From assembly GCA_036346265.1 (NCBI GenBank), contig JAYEVJ010000383.1, positions 1 through 64,000 on the forward strand: a stretch of DNA of 64,000 nt, read 5' to 3'. The position numbers were made by a program, and so were the translations under genes. The notes under the pieces were generated by a model. It did not search any database and had not been told where the DNA came from. It worked only from the letters and a program-made list of their open reading frames with translations. Below are positions 23,172-35,087 of the stretch, in pieces; position 1 is the stretch's first letter; each line of letters starts with the position of its first letter. The stretch comes from Melocanna baccifera. Its lineage: Eukaryota; Streptophyta; Magnoliopsida; Poales; Poaceae.

Positions 23172-25346
23172 TGTAACACCCTAGCTGAACAAAAGCCCAG
23201 AATACCACCTACAACTACAATTATTATCAATTTAAACCATAAGTAGCATATTACCAGGCTTTAAATATAAATCATCAACATGGCCATGAATATATAAATT
23301 TTATCAATATGGAAATCATTGACTAACTTGAAGATGAACCAAATAACAATAATCTGAATCAATAATAAATTTAATTAAAGGGAATTGGCAAGTAGTGACA
23401 ATATAAACCATTATGTGCTAAATGGAAATAAATGATCTAGGGAATTCAGAGATAGCAAGATTTATTTCTAACAATGAATAAGTAATCACTAAGTGAAAGA
23501 AGGGTATATAAAGTGCAAGATCAACTTGTGCTATATCCCACCCATACATGTCATCATCAATGGGCATATAAAACAACAATAATGCAAGGAACAACTTAGT
23601 AAGTACACAACAGAATAATTAATGAACCAATATCATATTAACAATTCATATCCATTCATCATTATTTCAATTTTACATATCCATTCTCATCAAGTTCCTT
23701 ACATATGTCTCATTATCTCAATTCTCTTTTCATGAATGCAATGCACATGTCTCAACTTCTCTTTTGTTTATACCACTATAGCGGAGTGTTATACCTGTTG
23801 ATGTCCACTCCAGCCCACCCTTTTTCATGTGGGGACCTCAAACCTATCCTTTTTTTATGTGAGGACCTCAACTCCACTCCCATGAAGTGCTCACTGAAGT
23901 AGGTCTTCCCTTACTCCCATGGGATGCTTACCAAAATAGGTCATTCTCTACTCACTCCCATGAGTCATCCACACAACATAGGCTCTAGGGGGCCACATAG
24001 GTCATCTCTTTGCAACATGAATGCTCAAAATGAAATGTAATGATTATATCTTTCTTTAGTTAATCATCAGCACTAGTCAGTTTGCATAATCATCATATTA
24101 ACCATATTCATCATCATCCTATCATAAACATATGAGCATTATAAGAACAAGTATAATCAAGTGAATCATCATGAGAAGTATTTATTTAAACATAACCACA
24201 AGCTAAAACACTCAAATACCATTCTATCATGCACTAGCCTTTTCTAGTTCGAGGAACAGTTTGATTTGAAGATGACAACAACCCGATACCACCCTTCCTA
24301 CAGTAAACACCCAATCTCAATAACAAGCTACAGTTGTGCAAGAACAATAAGTAAATGACATCACTCTTACATGCTTCACAAATCTGCAATACCCCCCTTT
24401 ACCTGACAGTCACTCCTGCTGTTCCTGTACTAAAAATAGCACAACTTTTGACTCCCAAGCACTATCATGGCAAACCGCACTAGTTCTAGAATCTACAAAA
24501 AAAATTCCCTACAATTTTCTAGTTGGCCATAATTCCTGATTAAGTCATTTAATCCCCCATTTTAACTCAGAAGATAGTTCTATCATCTTATGGGCAACAA
24601 GCTTAACAATTTCATATATATTAATTTACACATGTAAATACAGTAAACCATAGCATTTTCAGAATCTCCAAAAAGTTAGCTACCACTTTCTAGTTATTCC
24701 CAAAATTTAATTCTACCATCTACCTTGTCAATTTAATAGTTTCCCATAACTACGTCTTGCAGCAATCGGTTTCTGGACAGTAGTCTTCGCAAAATCATAA
24801 CTTCTTTTCTACCCAACCAAAATTCATGTCCTTAGGAAATTACCTACAATTTTAATTTAGAGAAAAATCCTAAATAATCCATTTAATAATTTTAATCTAG
24901 GGTTTACCACAACTATCTAGTAGGTGACATTCTCATATTATGCCCATATAATGCTCGAATTCATATGAAGACAACTCCGTAGACAGCAGGCTTACAAAAT
25001 TCATAATTCTTAATCTAACCAATAAATTTACATGATTAAGCACTCTGTAGGAATTTAACATAATCCTCTACAACTATCTAGTCGGTGACATTCTCATATT
25101 ATTTCCATATGGTGACAACTATCTAGTCTTGCTATGCTCTCTCTAATCCTAACTCTAATCTCTACTAAAATTGGCAAACCAAAGAGAGAAAGCCTAGATT
25201 GTTACCCATGTGAAGAACACCAAGATCGTGACCCCTTCCTCACATTTCCTTCCCTTCTCCCTCTTGATTTTTGCCCCTGTCGCTGCCCTCCTCTTTTCTC
25301 CTTGGTTGCAGCAAGATGTGCACTTTTGTCATAGCAGCACATGCAT
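23172..25346 (-). repeat. Probable LTR fragment, minus strand, AT-rich; no gene seen
   Basis: Begins TGTAACACCC on the plus strand, directly interrupting copia gag. This equals the reverse of the GGGTGTTACA terminus seen at the 3' end of the chromovirus LTR at 37483-40141. It is AT-rich, with no frame above 66 codons, a direct near-repeat around 23830-23960 (CATGTGGGGACCTC / TATGTGAGGACCTC) and a pyrimidine-rich strip at 25230-25300. The right end is cut by the LTR start at 25347. The assignment is tentative. Confidence 0.35.
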
Positions 25347-27107
25347 TGTCAGACCCGGAAACAACACCTTTGGATCCTCTATGTTAATCGCACAAAAGCA
25401 CAAGTGGTAATAGGGATATATTTTATGTATAATGACAAACTTTATTAAATAAAAGAGGTCTTATGGCCAAGTTTTACATTTTCACGGTCCATAGGCCAAA
25501 TATAAAGTAAATAATAGCGGAAGCTAGTGAATAAAGTGAAGAAGCCCAATAAGCCTATCCACAAGCAAATGACAATAAGACACGGCCTACTCATCCTAAT
25601 TCTCAACTTAGTCAAAGTCCTCCTCTTTTGAGCAACAGAATTAAGCAATGGTGAGCATAAAAATATACTCCACAAGTTACGTGGGAAAATGCATTATTAA
25701 TGTAAAGGCAACAAGTGAAGGCATATAGGGTTGTTTGAGCACAAAGCCAAATTTAAATAAATATAGTAAGTAGATGTGAAATTGCTGAATTTAATACAAT
25801 AAGTAAAAAATAGTAATTTAAATAAAATTAATACCGTTAGTGCAGGTCCATCCTAATATTAACTTAATCACAGGCATCCCACCTAGACATCTTTCTCTAA
25901 AAAGATTCTAACATTTCTATGTAAACCAATTTTTGAAAAATAGGGTTTAATCCATGAAAAATTTTACTCGACGACATCTAGATCTGGGAGAGCAGCGGTG
26001 CCCAGATCTGAGAGGGAAGCGATGCCAGGAAGGGGGAGGCGTTGGGAGAGAGTGACCAGAGAAGAGGGGATGACGGGAAGGGAGCCTCAGGTGGCAGCGT
26101 GCTCCAGCTTGTGGAGGCGATGGGTGCGAGAGATCGATGTGGCTAACGAGAGGTAGATGCCAACCAAATAGAGAGCGTATAGGAAGGAGAACGGACCTAG
26201 AGAGGTAGGGTTCCGAGGGCATTTTTGCCATTTTCAATATTCCTGATAGCAATGGCAAATAACTGCAATGGCAAATCATATAATAGTTTTGCAATTCGAT
26301 GGCCTATAATAGAGAGAGCATTATTCAGTGGTATTTTGTAGAAGCAGGCGTTATTTAGTGGCATATAATCAATTATCTCTAATTAAATACACTTGAGGAA
26401 AAGCCAGAATATAATGTAAGGAGTATTTCATTAAAATCAGCTTGGAGCTAAAAGAAATAAATGTGAAGAGGAGAGTTATTAAAAATCAAAAGTTTAATAA
26501 TTGAAATTCTAAATATGAGCCATATTAAAAAATTTAAGCATGACCAAACTAAACTCAAATTAAAACTTGTAAACTTATAACTAAAATAACATCCAAAAGC
26601 CACACATGGAGTTTTGGAAAACTGATGTTCATAATGTAAAGTAGAGTCAGTTCAAATTCAAACATGATTCAAAATCGGCACAACATAAATTGAATGCAAA
26701 TTTAAAATTTAAATTAAAAGATGAAATTTGAAAGAAAAATAGGAAAAATGGGAAAAATCTAAATTGGGCTTGGCCCATCTCCCTACCTTAGTGCCCTTGG
26801 CCCAGCTCAGTCGCGCCAGAGTGTGCACGACATGCCCTGTCCCTGCACCGGCCACGCCCACGATGCGCTAGCCTCGGCGTCGCTCGATGCTTTGCTCTAT
26901 CTAGTTGCGCCCGACCTGAGGCATCGTGCATATGAGGTTAGCCTAACCTGCGCCGACCTCCTACTATGCACGTCCACACTGGCACTGCTCACAGTGCCAT
27001 GCGTGTGCCTATGCTAGCCATATGCGCCTAAAGCTGTCGCAATCCTTCACCAGCAGTGCTACTAACTTTGTGCAAGCTCACACCATTACTGCCCTATCAG
27101 CATGTCA
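25347..27107 (-). repeat. Diverged Tekay-type LTR fragment, minus strand
   Basis: Starts TGTCAGACCCGG on the plus strand, like TGTGAGACCC of the LTR at 9504. A block at 25631-25712 (GAGCAACAG, then ATACTCCACAAGT, then GGGAAAATGCAT) matches the LTR block at about 9853-9905 in the same order. An AT-rich part and a CG-rich part (26765-27060) follow in the same order as in that LTR. A GC-rich strip at 25960-26230 may be a later insertion. The distal end is missing. No coding sequence was seen. Confidence 0.5.
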
Positions 27108-27233
27108 TAACCCAGCTATTTATTTAAAAATAGTAATAAAAAATATTTAATTTAAAATAAAAATCAGTGTTATTTGTTTTGCCTAGGTTTTTGAATTTAT
27201 TTGCCCTATTTTTCTGCTTTTAAAAGGCTTCCC
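27108..27233 (+). repeat. Possible LTR start fragment
   Basis: TGTCATAACCCAGC at about 27110 resembles the start of plant gypsy LTRs in plus orientation. Only about 120 AT-rich bases follow before the copia LTR at 27234. Weak evidence. Confidence 0.2.
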
Positions 27234-27547
27234 TGTTAGCTGTATACGTGCATGTGCATGGGACTGTAGCAGTATACGGGACTGTAGCAGTATACATACA
27301 TGCATAGGCATATACGTACGTGCATGGGACATGCACGGCAACAGAATCACGGCCATGCATGGCAACAATATCACGGCATCCTCTATACACGGCAACAACC
27401 AATACGGCATCCTCTATACACTGCAACAACCAATCTCTTGTTTGTTTCCAGAAACTCTTGTTTGTCCCTTCTGGTTGTAAACGTATACTTTATATATCCG
27501 GTGTGGCTAATGGAAAGAACTATTGCGTGAATTATTTTCTGCTTTCA
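27234..27547 (+). repeat. 5' LTR of the plus-strand copia
   Basis: 314 bp, TGTTAGCTGTATACG ... TCTGCTTTCA. Contains two tandem arrays: an 18-bp unit GGGACTGTAGCAGTATAC twice (about 27261-27296), and a 31-bp unit starting ACGGCATCCTC twice (27373 and 27404). The start is inferred from the TGTTAG motif. Confidence 0.6.
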
Positions 27548-27993
27548 TGGTATCAAATAGCGTCGCTCCTATGACCTACCGCTTCCGCATCACCACCCAC
27601 CTTTAGCCACCGCCGCTTCTCTTGTGTTCATGGCTGGCAACCAAGATGAGTTTGCACGGCTGCGCTAGGAGGTTGAGACCCTCCGCACGGAGGCCGCCCA
27701 TTGCGCCCAGGAGGATCGGCACCGTGCCGAAGAGGAGCAACGGCGTGCTGCCAAGCGTGTTATTGCCGAACAACATCGATGTCGAGCGCGAGGAGGAAGC
27801 CCGTCGCCGCCGCGAGGCTGAGGCTGACACCCTCCTCGTCGCCAACCTCCACGCTCAGGCCGTGGCCATCATGAACATCCGGGCCTTGGTCCCTGTTGTT
27901 CTTGAACTCAGCTCCACCTCCTACCCGAAGTGGCGCGGCCTCCACCTCATCACCCTTGGCAAGTACACGCTCACCGATCACGTTCTTTCCGAT

Positions 27994-29692
27994 CAGGGCC
28001 GTGCCGTGAAGTTTGGAGGCCCTGTACAAAACTCTAAGCGAGGCCTAAACCAAAATACCAAATATAGTCTCCTACCCGCGTTGCTGCCTGCGCACCGCCT
28101 CTACGCGCTGCCACTACTCTGCATGGAGTTAATCCAACTCTAGTTCACATCAAGCATTCAAGCTCCTAGCATCAAATATTCGCTTAACAGCCCTTGGAAT
28201 AACACCGGCATCAGATGGCAGCTCGCCATTCTACACACACACACATGCAATTATAATCGACTCAATCAAGACATTGCATCAACAACATCGGTAGCTTGTG
28301 AAACTTAAATTACTCGTGCTTTACCCCTCCTCCTTCCATTGTGTATGTTTTCCCAGCCCATCGCCCATAAGCAAATATTGTGCATTGTAGCCATCCGTAA
28401 CCTCATTCACAAGTGGCACAACAAAGATGGTTGAACACATCCCATTGCCTATACTTTTGGTCCGAACACCTGCATTTATTTATTTATTGTGGACTAATTA
28501 CACAAATGCCTAGCAATGAATAAATCGAAGTAAATGAGCCGGAAACAGTTTGAATGAAGATTTTGTAAACCTTGTCGAATAGAAATGTTCGATCAATCTG
28601 CTTGTTTGCAATGCTCTGCGCAACAGAAACCTCTCGCCTACAAATGGTCCACAAATATGTATAAGCTGTTGGTGGCCAACAAACACTGATGTTTCCTACA
28701 AATGATCACCTGATGTATAAGGAAAGCAATCATTTATATCGGCAATGCGAGGAAATATGCAGTCTATTTTAGAAGGAAGGCAGGCCAGCTGCCGTTGAAA
28801 ATTTTGCAGTTGGTTGATGCATGTACTAGTAGCAGCAGCAGTAGTAGTACCTGCATCTGAGGAGGACCTGGATGTTGACGCCGCCCCCTTTGGAGGAGGA
28901 GTCGAGGTGGGGGGTAACTCAGCACCGCACCTCCTCGACCATTCCGGCACACGCGGCGAACAAGCAAGCACGCACTCGCCGGCGCCGAGCAGCGCGGCCG
29001 GGCGGTATGGCGCATAGGCGGCAGCGACGGCGGACTGGCAGCAGCAGAGAGGAGGTGGAGGACGTGGAGGGGAAGGGGAGGGCCGGGAGGCGAAGAGGGC
29101 GGTGACGCCGCGGGGAGGGGAGCCGGGAGGAGGGGGCTGGGGCCGCGGGGAGGGGCGCGCGGGGAGGGGGGAGGGGGGGGAGGGGGAGGAGGCGCGGCGG
29201 CGGGGAGGTGGAGGAGGGGGCGGGGCCGCGGGGGAGGGGCGCGGGGGAGGGGAGGGGGCGGGGCCGGGAGAGCAGGGGCCTGGGAGAGGGGAGGAGGCGG
29301 CGGGCCGGGAGAGGAGGAGGGCGCGGGGAGAGGAGGACCGGAGGAGGCGGCAGGGGAGGGGGAGGAGGGGGCGTGGGGGAGGGGAGGAGGCAGGAGCCTG
29401 GGAGAAGGAGGAGGGCGGCGGGGCCGGGAGAGGGAGGAGGGCGGCGGGGGAGAGCAAGGGGGAGGAGGGAGGAGGAGGAGGGGGGCGGCGGGGGGTGGGA
29501 GAGGCGCAGACTGCGAGGGGTCAGGGGGAGGAGGGAGGAGGAGGGGGGCGGCGGGGGGTGGGAGAGGCGCAGACTGCGAGGGGTGCCAGGCCTCACACGA
29601 GGCCTTCTTCTGCTGGGCTGATTTTTTGAGGCCCTAAAAAGTAAGGGACCCTGTACGGTCGCACGGGCCGCACGCCCATGGGCCCGGCCCTA
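27994..29692. mobile_element. Non-autonomous hAT DNA transposon in copia gag
   Basis: Ends CAGGGCCGTGCC (27994) and, inverted, TAGGGCCGGGCC (29692): terminal inverted repeats matching at 10 of 12 positions. Both sides carry a perfect 8-bp target duplication TTTCCGAT (27986-27993 and 29693-29700), the length typical of hAT. No transposase was recognised in the 1.7 kb. The right third is an extreme G-rich strand. A minus-strand ORF (28696-29457) reads as low-complexity Pro/Ser/Ala and is probably not a gene, though its last 60 codons are more normal in composition. Confidence 0.88.
29030..29590. repeat. Strand-asymmetric G-rich tract with a tandem duplication
   Basis: About 560 bases made almost only of GGGGAGG/GGCGG type runs on the plus strand. 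Near the end a unit of about 62 bases that finishes GGCGCAGACTGCGAGGGGT occurs twice in a row (about 29458-29520 and 29523-29583). Both strands of this tract are open in several frames purely from composition, so none is called as a gene. Confidence 0.85.
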
Positions 29693-30929
29693 TTTCCGAT
29701 GACACCTTCCCCGACGTCACGCCCTAGCATCGCTTGGATTGCATCATGTGCTCTTGGATTTTTGGCACCATCTCTGCCAATCTTCTCGAGAGCGTCATGA
29801 CCTCTGGCATCACCGATCGGCAAGCCACCAACCGGGAAATCTGGCTGGCCCTTGAAGACATGTTCGTTGGTAGCAAAGAGACCCGCGCCATGATCCTTGA
29901 CACGGAGTTTCGCACTTCCATTCAAGGTGATCTTAACATTTCAGATTACTGTCGCAAGTTAAAAACAATGGCAGATCAGCTCGCTAGTTTGGGTGAACCT
30001 GTGCTCGATCGCACCCTCGTTTTGGCGACCCTGCATGGCCTCAACGAGCAGTTTACCCATATGGCGGCCCTTCTCAAATTCCAGGTGCCGTTCCCGTGTT
30101 TCGACGATGTCTGCAATGATCTCCTTCTTGAGGAGATCACCCTCAACGACAAGGCGTCGACGCCCTTGATGGCGCTCCTATCCACCGCCCGCGAGCCCCC
30201 TACCGACAGCCACAACACCTAGGGCAGGGCGTCTGGCGGTGCGCATGGCGGCCCGTCTAATGTCGCCCCTGGCGGCATGCGCAACTTCAATGGCGCTCCC
30301 CAACCGGGCGGTCCCGGCGGTTACGACACGATGACCACGGGCGGCAATGACCCCAATAACCGCCGTCGTCGCAACAAGGGAACCAACAGCGGCAATGGTA
30401 GAACCGGCGCTCAGGGCAGTGGTTGGCCTCCTTCATTCTTCAATCCCTAGACGGGAACCATCAAGGTGTGGCCTGCCACGGCGCCGCATTCTCCCGCAGG
30501 CGGGGCTGCACCGCGGCCGCATTTCTAGCAACCGGTGCCGCACGCCCTGCTTGCTGCCCTCCCGATCGGCTATGGCACTCCCAGCGGCTGCGACGCTCCC
30601 AGCATCCCATATGGTGTCCCTGGACTCCAATATGGCCTTGCGTCCATGGCACAGCAGGAACAGCAAGTGCCGTCCATCGGAACCCATGGCGTTTGGGACC
30701 AATCGACCCTCGCAAATGCTTTCAACACCGTGACACTCACGCCACCACTGACGACCGATTGGTACATGGACTCCGGGGCCAGCAATCATATGACATCAGA
30801 CACCGGTAACCTCTCCACTGCTCATGCACCATCGCATCTTTCCCCTACATCTATTATTGTTGGTAATGGTTCCATGCTCCCTATTCACTCCACTGGCTCC
30901 ACTCATATTCCGACCACAGATCATTCTTT

Positions 30930-31976
30930 TTTTTCTTCGTCAATCATGAGCATGAGGACTATAAGTGAGATGAGCACAATCAATAATAGAGCATGTCTCG
31001 TCAGAGCCAAGGAAATCAAACCTGTTGTGGTCGAGGAAGAGTTTCGATACTACCTGAAGTGTAGGTGAAGTAGACCGTACGATAGTAGAAACCTCCAGAG
31101 GGGCGATGTCGACGAAGGTAGTAGCTGGTGGTGGATCAATAAAAATATGCTCCTTCTCAACATCGAAAGCAGCCTCCTCATCGTCAAGAATGAATATCTC
31201 CATATCGGTCTCGAGAGGCACAGGATCGAGGTCAAAGCAGTGAGAGTCTACCACATCAAATATCTGAGTCTCAAGCTCGTGCTCATCAATACAAGTATCA
31301 GGGTCCACATTTGATGAGTCCATAGGATCGAAAGAGACTTTCTCTAGCTCGGGTCCATCAATAGAAGGATTATCATCAAAGCAAGGCACCTCTAAGGGGA
31401 TCGAAAGAGTCTCAGTGGCACTAAATGAAGTAGTGTCCTCCCTAGTAGTATATGATGCCAACATCTCCTTCATCATGGACGTATAATCAAATTGAGGGAT
31501 AGGAAGCGGATGCTGAGGTACAGGATCGTGCTGATATGACCAATGAGAATTATCCTGATCTCTATACGTAAAACCCTGCAATGGTGCACTAGAAGAAAAT
31601 GATGAGATATCAGGGTTGTTGTTTACATATGACAGACTAGAGTGCTCAGGCCATCCAGGGTAATAAGTGTCAGGGTATGGAGCGAAGCTCATCCCGTAAC
31701 ACTCTGGAGTGAAAAAATAACCACGCTGGCACTCAGCGGGTGAATGGCCCTGAAACCACAAGTTTGACATATAGGAACAACTGGATAACGGGCGCCTGAT
31801 AAAGAACTGTATTGATCGTGCCCGCTATCTAACACAACTCCTCGCTCTAAAGCATAGCATTCTAATTGACGAGACAATAAATTTACTTGTTCTTGAAAAC
31901 TATCATAAGTAGGGGTGCTCATAAAACCATGAGAATCAGAATAGTAAGCCATAGCCTCAATAAGTACCAATATCAA
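30930..31976 (-). pseudogene. Gag-like ORF of the gypsy remnant with early zinc knuckle and acidic tail
   Basis: Two overlapping open frames, 31689-31976 and 30940-31770, read as one protein broken by a frameshift near 31760. The break falls inside a C-x2-C-x4-H-x4-C zinc knuckle: the two first Cys are in the upstream frame, the His and last Cys in the downstream frame. The knuckle is unusually near the N-terminus (about residue 70). The rest is rich in Asp, Glu, Ser and Pro, with no capsid or protease motif that I recognise. It may be the coding region of a non-autonomous gypsy family. Confidence 0.5.
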
Positions 31977-32067
31977 TGAACCTGCAAGAATGGATACGAA
32001 AAATAGCGAAAGAGAGAAGTAAAGAAATGACTTAGTCTATGGTCTAATGCGATCACCAATATCTAGT

Positions 32068-32084
32068 CCCTGGCAACGGCGCCA
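32068..32084 (-). other. Primer-binding site, tRNA-Asp type
   Basis: Minus strand reads TGGCGCCGTTGCCAGGG, complementary to the 3' end of plant tRNA-Asp (…CCCCGGCAACGGCGCCA) with one mismatch, six bases from the LTR end. Confidence 0.8.
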
Positions 32085-32090
32085 ATTTCT

Positions 32091-34393
32091 TGATCGTGCA
32101 AAAGTGCACACCCGTAAGTGTACAGGTTGCCGCTAAGATAGTAGCGAGTGTCATGTTCTCCACAAGGACTAGACTACCGGTGACATGACACCAAACCAAA
32201 GCTAAGTCGCACGAACTGGTGAAATAGAAAGGAAACTGAAAATCCTAGCTAAACTACGGGCTAAAGAAACTAGGGAGAGAAGGACGACTGAGAGGACTGA
32301 AGGAGGAGAGGAGATGAGAAGAAGCGAGAAAGGGCTGAGGAAGATGAAGACTAGGGGAAGCAAGAAAGGATGAGAAGAAGAAGAAGAGAAGACTAGGTTA
32401 GAAAGAAGCAAGCGAGGGCTAAGGAAGTCGAATAGCGAGAAGAGAGGGAAGAGCAGAAGGGAGAGGAGAAGAAGAGCAAATGGGGGCCAGGGAAGACATA
32501 AGGTAATTCTAGCAAAGGACACGAAGAAGCAGAGAGAAAGAGAGGCTCTCGGAAGCGAAGAAGCAGTGAGACGAAGGGAGGAAGGAGAGGAAGGAGGTTT
32601 GGAAAAGAAGCGAGACGACGACGGAGCTAAACTACTAACCCAACCCTTAACGACAAGAAACAGAACTGAGCAATTACGGAAAATAAATCTAATTTAAGCG
32701 AAAACATAAAGCAGTAAATCTAACTAATGTTTTTGGTATTTTCATTTTACTAAAGGAACTAAACCAAGCAGCGAATGAAAGATTACTTCTAAGTAATAGA
32801 ACTAATCTAACATTTAAACATCTAACTGAGACATAAAGGCCACAAGGCTACTAAACATTGAGCAAAATTATGAATTTAACTAGACTAGTGCAAGATCATA
32901 ACTAACATTTGCATCTAAAAACATTAACATAAGAAATTTCTAAATCTAGGAGCAAATGCAAAGGAACTATTAAATAGCTACTGAGCAAACATGCAAAATC
33001 AGTAATCTAAATAAAAGACAGTCTCTTGACACTCATTTCAGATCATAGCAACTGTCAGTATCAAATCCATGCCATCATTCCATAGTTGTTCGCAATATTA
33101 CACAAGTACTAGCAGCAAATTAAGATAAGGTTCAGAAACATTCAACCCATGGGAGAAATAAATGGCAGTAATTAACGACGGTCTGTAGTCGAAGCAGGCA
33201 GAGGAAGCAGAAGACGCAGATCAGAAATAGTAGTAGCAGGTGCTCTCGGCCAGCAGCAAGAAAATAAAACAGCACAGCATCTCCTCTCGGCCAGCAGTGG
33301 GTTGAAGAAATCAACAGTACCCACAGCAGTACACGGCAGCACACTTCAGATGGCAGCACAGCAGCAGGATTCACAGCAGCTGCAGCTCACGGCAGCATCA
33401 ATATAGCAGCACTGCAACACATCAGGTAACAGCGAACAGCAGTTGATACTCTCGGACAGAGAAACAACAGCAGGGACCACTCGGTCAGCACAGACTCAGT
33501 AAAAACAGCAGGCGGTAGTGATCTGTTCAGTAGAGCAGCAGAACACAGCAGGGTGTGGCAACACACAGCAATTTACGGCAGCCCTTGCAGCAGATCGGCC
33601 AGCAGGCAAATCTGCAGCAGGAACAGTTCGGTTGGCAGGGGGGTCTCGGTACTGCAGGAGGATGGCAGCAGCAGGGGGGCGCAAGGGGAAGCAAGAAGCA
33701 GCAAGGGGATTCGGTTGTAGAGCAGAAGAGCAGCGGGGGTTTCAGTGGAGGGAGAAGAGCAAGCAGAAGGGACCCGGCAGCAATCGGCAACAATGAGGAG
33801 GTTTCGGCAGGGGAACAGCAGGTGGGCTTCGGCTGGAAGAATGAGGAAAGAAGGGCGCAGGGAAAAGGAGTAGAAGATGGGGGGTTCGGCTGGGATCTGG
33901 AAGGAGCAGGAAGTAGTGAGGGGAAGGGGAGAGGAGGTTTAGGAAGGAGGAGGGGATGGTGTGGCCTGGAGGGAGGTGGAAAGAAGAGGGTAAGAAGGTG
34001 CTACATGGAGGAAGAAAGGGAGGTTGCCTGGAGGAAGAAGGGGGTGAAGGATGAAGAAGAAAAGGGGGGTGACGGCTCGTTATGTGGATGGGTCTCCTCC
34101 CTTTTGCAAAGTGCTCTCCCTTGATTTTTTATATGATATCTCAAGTGAAACCCTAGGATAGCTTTTGCATTTAGATCTCTGGTTTTCTCCTGATTCTCAA
34201 CCCTAGATCCTTCCCTTGAAGATGTTTTATATATTTTTGCGCCTCGACGCGCCGATCTGCAATTAAATTAGCGAACCATGTAAACAGTCCAATTGAAGGC
34301 ATATAAATGTATTATCGATGAATTTATTCCCAATATTTGCTACTCAAAGTAAGGAAATGATATGAAAATATAATGCAAATATGATGCACATCA
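32091..34393 (-). repeat. 5' LTR of the gypsy remnant
   Basis: Plus strand TGATCGTGCAAAAG (32091) to GATGCACATCA (34393), so on the minus strand it is TGATGTGCATC...CACGATCA, 2303 bp with TG...CA ends. Three compositional zones: GA-rich (32220-32620), AT-rich (32640-33130) and CAG/GGC-rich (33140-33800). The 189-codon plus-strand ORF at 33555-34124 is antisense to the LTR and compositional. Confidence 0.7.
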
Positions 34394-35087
34394 GTAACCA
34401 CACAAGATCACCCGGCTCAAAAGTAATATGCTTGCGTCCCTGACTACTAGCAACTTTATATTTTAGCATTCATGAGCTCAATATTCTCTTTAGTTGTTTC
34501 ATGCATCTTAAGTATCAAATTAGCACGTTGTTGAGCATCAAGATTTATCTGCTCCGAAGCGGGAAGAGACAACAAGTCAATAGGTGCACGAGGGATGAAA
34601 CCATAAACAATCTGAAAAGGGCATGCCTTTGTGGTAGAATGTAGCGAGCGATTATAAGCAAATTCCACATGAGGCAAACATTCTTACCACATTTTTAAGT
34701 TCTTTTTAAGCATAGCCCTAAGCATAGTAGACAATGTTCTATTGACTATCTCAGTTTGTCTATCGGTTTAGGGATGACAAGTAGTGAAAAATAACAGCTT
34801 AGTCCCCAATTTAGCCTACAAGATCCTCCAAAAATGACTAAAAAATTTAGCATCACGATCTGAAACTATCGTATTCGGAATACCATGTAAGCGAACAATT
34901 TCCTTAAAGAACAAATCAGCAACATTTATAGTATCATCACTTTTATGATATGGTATAAAATGAGTTATCTTAGAAAATCTATCCACGACAACAAAAATAC
35001 TATCCCTCCCCTTCTTTGTTCAAGGCAGACCTAAAACAAAGTCCATAGAAATATCTTTTGAAGGTGTGCTTGACATAGAAAGAGCAT
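34394..35087 (-). pseudogene. Ty3/gypsy integrase fragment
   Basis: Minus-strand segments: a DSIFVVVDRFSK type core near 35000, NTIVSDRDAKFLSHFW near 34840-34890 (second catalytic Asp), TDGQTE near 34755, then VEFAYNRSLHSTTKACPFQI (34630-34680) and a C-terminal HITFEPGDLVWL segment cut at 34394 by the LTR of the neighbouring element. A frameshift lies near 34470. On its other side (35087) it joins an LTR of a different kind, so it is a fragment created by deletion or nested insertion. Confidence 0.8.

Larger units (their letters stand above)
27234..30925 (+). mobile_element. Ty1/copia element, 5' part, split by a hAT transposon and truncated in protease
   Basis: 5' LTR (27234-27547), primer-like site TGGTATCAAATAGC (27548), gag from 27630, a hAT insertion at 27994-29692, then the rest of gag and the protease start. 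The sequence ends in the protease at about 30925, where an unrelated minus-strand gypsy remnant begins; integrase, reverse transcriptase and the 3' LTR are absent. Confidence 0.85.
27630..30925 (+). pseudogene. gag: Copia gag and start of protease, interrupted
   Basis: ATG at 27630; a premature TAG sits at codon 13 (27666-27668). The frame then runs through a Glu/Arg-rich coiled-coil-like segment and VPVVLELSSTSYPKWRGL (about 27889-27942) into the hAT insertion. The protein context on either side of the insertion is continuous (ending near HVLSD, resuming near DTFPDVTP), so it is a clean insertion. The gag core (29734-30222) contains a CSWIFGTISA motif, followed by a stop at 30220. The protease active site WYMDSGASNHM lies at about 30760-30792. 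Confidence 0.8.
30926..34393 (-). mobile_element. Gypsy remnant with tRNA-Asp-type primer site (5' LTR plus gag-like ORF)
   Basis: Minus-strand order: LTR (34393 to 32091), primer site, short leader, gag-like ORF, then an abrupt end at about 30926 against a copia protease. No pol and no 3' LTR. It is inserted in a gypsy integrase gene; the right-hand target duplication would be GTAAC (34394-34398), its partner being lost with the missing end. The tRNA-Asp primer is typical of the Tat/Athila side of plant gypsy elements. Confidence 0.7.

Noticed and set aside
28696..29629. Proline-rich and glycine-rich ORFs of 253, 225, 175 and 137 codons
   Set aside because: They arise from the G-rich tract, are open on both strands, and show no domain.
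28019..29656. CCCTGTAC repeat pair taken as a 9-bp target duplication of a Mutator-like element
   Set aside because: The hAT ends at 27994 and 29692 with a perfect TTTCCGAT duplication and restored gag context explain the insertion; the CCCTGTAC pair lies inside the element.
33555..34124. 189-codon Gln/Gly-rich ORF
   Set aside because: Antisense to the gypsy LTR at 32091-34393 and explained by CAG- and GGA-rich composition.
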